19,070 nucleotides of DNA from assembly GCA_030146905.1 (NCBI GenBank), contig JASLAV010000736.1, positions 1 through 19,070 on the forward strand, written 5' to 3'. The notes under the pieces were generated by a model. It had not been told where the DNA came from and did not search any database. It worked only from the letters and a program-made list of their open reading frames with translations. The position numbers were made by a program, and so were the translations under genes. Shown one piece after another: positions 17,501 through 19,070 of the stretch (position 1 is its first letter; every line of letters starts with the position of its first letter). The stretch is from Lentzea sp. (lineage in GTDB: Bacteria; Actinomycetota; Actinomycetes; Mycobacteriales; Pseudonocardiaceae).

Positions 17501-17787
17501 TAGTCGGCCAGCGCGGACTGCCAGGCGGTGGAACTCCGCATGATCCACAGTTCGTACCGCACGGTCCGCAGCACGTCGTCGAAGCCGCTGACGCCGCGTT
17601 CCCGCGCGAACGGGAAACCGCTGAACAGCGGCCATGCGTCGGTGACCGGCATGCCAGGCAGCACCGTCTGAGCGACGAACAGCCCGAACTCCGTGGTGAA
17701 CGCTTTGCGCAGCGCGTCGCCCGGAATCCGGTAGATGTCCGCCAGCGGCGCGGACATGGCCTGGAACAGCTGTCTCGAGCTCCGCAT
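14500..17787 (-). CDS. DinG/XPD-type helicase of the pPIWI_RE island
   Basis: This is 1095 residues. An N-terminal domain of about 230 residues (MRSSRQLFQAMSAPLADIYR onward) precedes the motor and probably is the island-specific domain Z. Walker A is GIVGAGKS (245-252). Five cysteines follow at 337, 357, 373, 375 and 381, in the place where DinG/XPD helicases bind a 4Fe-4S cluster. Walker B is VVVVDEVDRV (429-438, DEVD). A motif V-like VAPLLAVERGHNI and motif VI QVIGRLVR (Q1005, R1009, R1012) end the motor. The role proposed for such helicases is unwinding of DNA or R-loops for the PIWI protein. The ATG at 17787 shares one base with the upstream TGA (TGATG) and is preceded by CGAGG. The C-terminus overlaps the PIWI start by four bases. 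Confidence 0.85.
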   Translation of the reverse strand: MRSSRQLFQAMSAPLADIYRIPGDALRKAFTTEFGLFVAQTVLPGMPVTDAWPLFSGFPFARERGVSGFDDVLRTVRYELWIMRSSTAWQSALADYNELDEELRGYHETDPDRPPDRRPVSTAPERWSVYERLLREAAPFAGSELRVAGLGPHTFVAGEELRTVTLPVLNLPPPVGHDLDEPQRGAGKPVTIGKPALLATARDMDATAYADWEGRLGRVSLMPLAGDRFVESGTLDLDGLTHLLGIVGAGKSTLRDVLTVHVVVKLGLRVTLVVGDVAEALKLVELFGVHGVRAAPVIGAGTRVRHAERLHRRLAGRGEPGVLGHVDAGFDHLGTSCALAALRGDDRPPPAYHHAPCTSLRPRDVKTGAGTRCACPLWSACPRHHSAHELVEADVWVATPQSLVSTAVPWPQNAERIRFLELACRRSDVVVVDEVDRVQITLDSQFAPVATLVGRGAVSWLDKVHAHKIGQLVDRARIPLSDNDVQAWSAAVNTACAATDRIYALLVRHHDLRQWLRGGHFSAWLLHRRLAADRYPRAAGSGPDSFETARGALLGELDRFRDNPFGERRSFPPANPSLVRLTSELLHATSLRRTRLELRDALADLTGVHDDVTGRKWLDQWAIRFEFTLLLSALEPKLALMTVMWPRVETALNLGTALGFRVPDDYGPMIPEPPMGDVIGFQFLPESRDDGGVVSGELKFFHCVGVGRDLLKAMTGLPEVDNRPGPHVVLLSGSSWAGSSSRYHLDVPVRALLAPERAEIERIASDSDFRFAPVSDGQAPMRVSGTPLDDRPRALSGVVKRLAESADERASVLEDELADIADDYRRRILLLVGSYDEAELVADLLHGMKRWRDKVFRLVADDDEITEPGEHQAPVLRRGDVDTLAMTRADLLVAPLLAVERGHNILNEHRVAAIGSVFFLVRPSPRPDDLTLAVHAVNDWASRVRRDGRFRTMTASAASLDEAGRVFRSAARAEWRRVVTRSMTWRDLGDDRESVTWDLLVVIWQVIGRLVRGGVPARVVFADAAFAPNLALGRQDTAETSLLVSMHSVLDRYCSPMADPMIPAHERQLVRELYGPLWTALGRCLANATEGLHRP

Positions 17788-18818
17788 CACACCTCGTTCC
17801 GCTTCGCCGAACCACCGGCCAGGTCCACCAGTTCCGCGTCGGCCACGAGCGTCGGCGCACCGGGCAGGAGCCGGCCGAACACCGCCCGGTAGTCGGGCCT
17901 GGCCCACAGGCGTTCCCCCGGCACGACCACGAGGGGATTCCGGTCACGCCAGGCCGACCTGTCCACCGCGCGGGCGAGCAGTGCCGGGTCACCGTGGTCG
18001 AACACCAGCACGAACCTGTGCCCGCCCTCTGGCCAGTAGATCCGCAATCCCTCGGCTTCGCACGTCACCACCGCGTCGTGGCTCCTGGCCAGCTCGACCA
18101 CGGCCCGCTCCACCCGGCCGATACCGCCGACCACCCTTCGTGCCACCTCGGCGAGCACCAGGCTTCCGGTCGCGGGCAACATTTCCGGCGGCTGTTCCGC
18201 CGCCGTGCACGTCTCCCGCTCGCACAACCAGCGACCGGCAAGTGGCACGGACGGCGCACGACAAGCCTTGCAACGGGCCACCTCGCCGCGTCGCACCAGC
18301 GTCCTGCCGACGGGCCCGTAGAGATCACGCACCAGCCGCCAGGTGCGACGGGCCTGACGGTCACCGATGAAGGTCGTCACCATGTCGTCCGACACGACCT
18401 GGTGCTCGGCCAGGAACAGCCGGCACGCCAGGTGCCGGTCCGGTGCGGCGGTTTCCTCCAGATGGCCGCGGATCGGATCAGGTCGCACGGCGCTGCCGTC
18501 CTCCGCCCACTCCCAGCACAGCCCCGTAGGACGAGACCGCCGGACGTCCACCAGCAACCCGTCGCCGCCCAAGACCTCGTCGGGCAGTCGCAGCGGCCAG
18601 TCGGACAGCGGCCGGACTCCGCACCACCCGACCAGACCCGGCAGGCTGCGGGGCGGCCGCGCACCGCGGGACAGGCACGTCAGGGTGAGCCGATCCAGTG
18701 CGGACTGCGCACGGTCCGGGTAAGGCGTCGCGAAACCGGTCGCCGGGTTCGCCTCGTCGAGGTCCAGGACGGCCACAGCGACCGCCTGCACCAGCGCGAC
18801 GTCGTCCTCCACCGTCAC
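17787..18818 (-). CDS. pPIWI_RE-island domain Y / REase-like protein with zinc ribbon
   Basis: This is 343 residues from GTG 18818, which overlaps the upstream TGA as GTGA and has GAGG seven bases before it. Residues about 5-130 (YPDRAQSALDRLTLTCLSRG, then WPLRLPDEVL) look like the domain Y of pPIWI_RE islands. A zinc ribbon follows: C183-x2-C186-x12-C199-x4-C204. Residues 220-343 correspond to the REase-like domain, with FVLVFDHGDPALLARAV (269-285) at the strand where family members, as I remember them, carry an acidic-x-Lys pair before D-x-x-x-P-x-L-L-A. Here the pair is absent, so catalysis may be lost. The helicase follows with one shared base. Family identity rests on context plus remembered patterns. 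Confidence 0.7.
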   Translation of the reverse strand: MTVEDDVALVQAVAVAVLDLDEANPATGFATPYPDRAQSALDRLTLTCLSRGARPPRSLPGLVGWCGVRPLSDWPLRLPDEVLGGDGLLVDVRRSRPTGLCWEWAEDGSAVRPDPIRGHLEETAAPDRHLACRLFLAEHQVVSDDMVTTFIGDRQARRTWRLVRDLYGPVGRTLVRRGEVARCKACRAPSVPLAGRWLCERETCTAAEQPPEMLPATGSLVLAEVARRVVGGIGRVERAVVELARSHDAVVTCEAEGLRIYWPEGGHRFVLVFDHGDPALLARAVDRSAWRDRNPLVVVPGERLWARPDYRAVFGRLLPGAPTLVADAELVDLAGGSAKRNEV

Positions 18819-19070
18819 GGCCCGGCCTCGGACCGGCCGGGCGGGCACCACCGCAACACTTCGCAGGTGCGGCAGCCGGCGCCTGGTCGTGCGCGAAACT
18901 CGTCGTCACCGTGCCACGGCGCGGCCAGCGACGTGATCACCGCTTCCGCCTCGGCGCGGGTGGCGGGATCCCGCACGTCGTAGATCCGCAGATCATTGCC
19001 ATCGGGGTGGAGCAGCTCCAACTCGACCCGTGGGTGGGGGCCTGCATCGCGGATCGCGCCTTTGCCGAGC
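18815..19070 (-). CDS. C-terminal end of a RecB/Cas4-like nuclease (partial, runs off right edge)
   Basis: The frame is open from the right edge to TGA at 18817-18815 and encodes the last 84 residues. It contains a beta strand pair (VELELLHPDGNDLRIYDV), an Ala/Glu-rich helix and a terminal cysteine motif GCRTCEVLRWC, that is C-x2-C-x5-C, followed by a short tail. This layout, a final helix and then C-x2-C-x5-C, is that of Fe-S-binding PD-(D/E)xK nucleases of the RecB/Cas4/AddB type, where the first cysteine lies near the N-terminus outside this window. The catalytic core is not visible here. It is translationally coupled to the domain Y/REase-like gene and is likely part of the PIWI island. 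Confidence 0.6.
   Translation of the reverse strand, partial: LGKGAIRDAGPHPRVELELLHPDGNDLRIYDVRDPATRAEAEAVITSLAAPWHGDDEFRARPGAGCRTCEVLRWCPPGRSEAGP

Noticed and set aside
14500..17787. Reading the helicase as the housekeeping repair enzyme DinG
   Set aside because: It has a large extra N-terminal domain and unusual cysteine spacing, and is overlap-coupled to PIWI and REase-like genes, so it belongs to the island.

Overview
The sequence is GC-rich with strong G/C bias at third codon positions and leans on GTG as well as ATG starts. Together with the WXG/EspC-type secretion substrates this points to a high-GC actinomycete. The order Pseudonocardiales is my guess from protein flavour, not something demonstrated. 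Every gene I can support lies on the minus strand, so the biological reading order runs from the right edge (19070) to the left edge (1).

Right half (19070 to 11906): a tightly coupled block of four genes. They are the C-terminal end of a RecB/Cas4-like nuclease with an Fe-S type cysteine motif (cut by the window edge), a pPIWI_RE-island domain Y/REase-like protein with a zinc ribbon, a DinG/XPD-type superfamily 2 helicase with a cysteine cluster, and a PIWI protein of the pPIWI_RE family. Each junction overlaps (GTGA, TGATG, ATGA). This is the gene set described for pPIWI_RE three-gene islands, which are proposed to act against invading DNA or R-loops, plus an extra Fe-S nuclease. The REase-like domain here shows no recognisable PD-(D/E)xK catalytic pair.

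Middle (11743 to 6143): after a 162-base gap come a small winged-helix-like protein, a 1063-residue ATPase that fuses an N-terminal AAA/ORC-like NTPase to a C-terminal HerA/FtsK-like motor, and an AIPR-family protein with an N-terminal Mrr-like PD-(D/E)xK nuclease. These three look like an ATPase-nuclease defence module. Their same-strand position directly behind the PIWI island suggests one composite defence locus. That physical association is the most interesting feature of the window.

Left third (5950 to 1): an unoccupied stretch carries a decayed Hint (pretoxin-type self-splicing) fragment and an 8-bp inverted repeat. It is followed by a polymorphic-toxin operon: a YbaB/EbfC-like protein, an EspC-like small helical secretion substrate, a 1499-residue Rhs/YD-repeat protein with a WXG-type N-terminus and an ADP-ribosyltransferase-like C-terminal tip, and the start of a probable immunity gene running off the left edge. 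The window therefore joins an anti-bacterial competition locus to an anti-phage/anti-plasmid locus. No tRNA, rRNA, CRISPR array, transposase or plus-strand gene was recognised.
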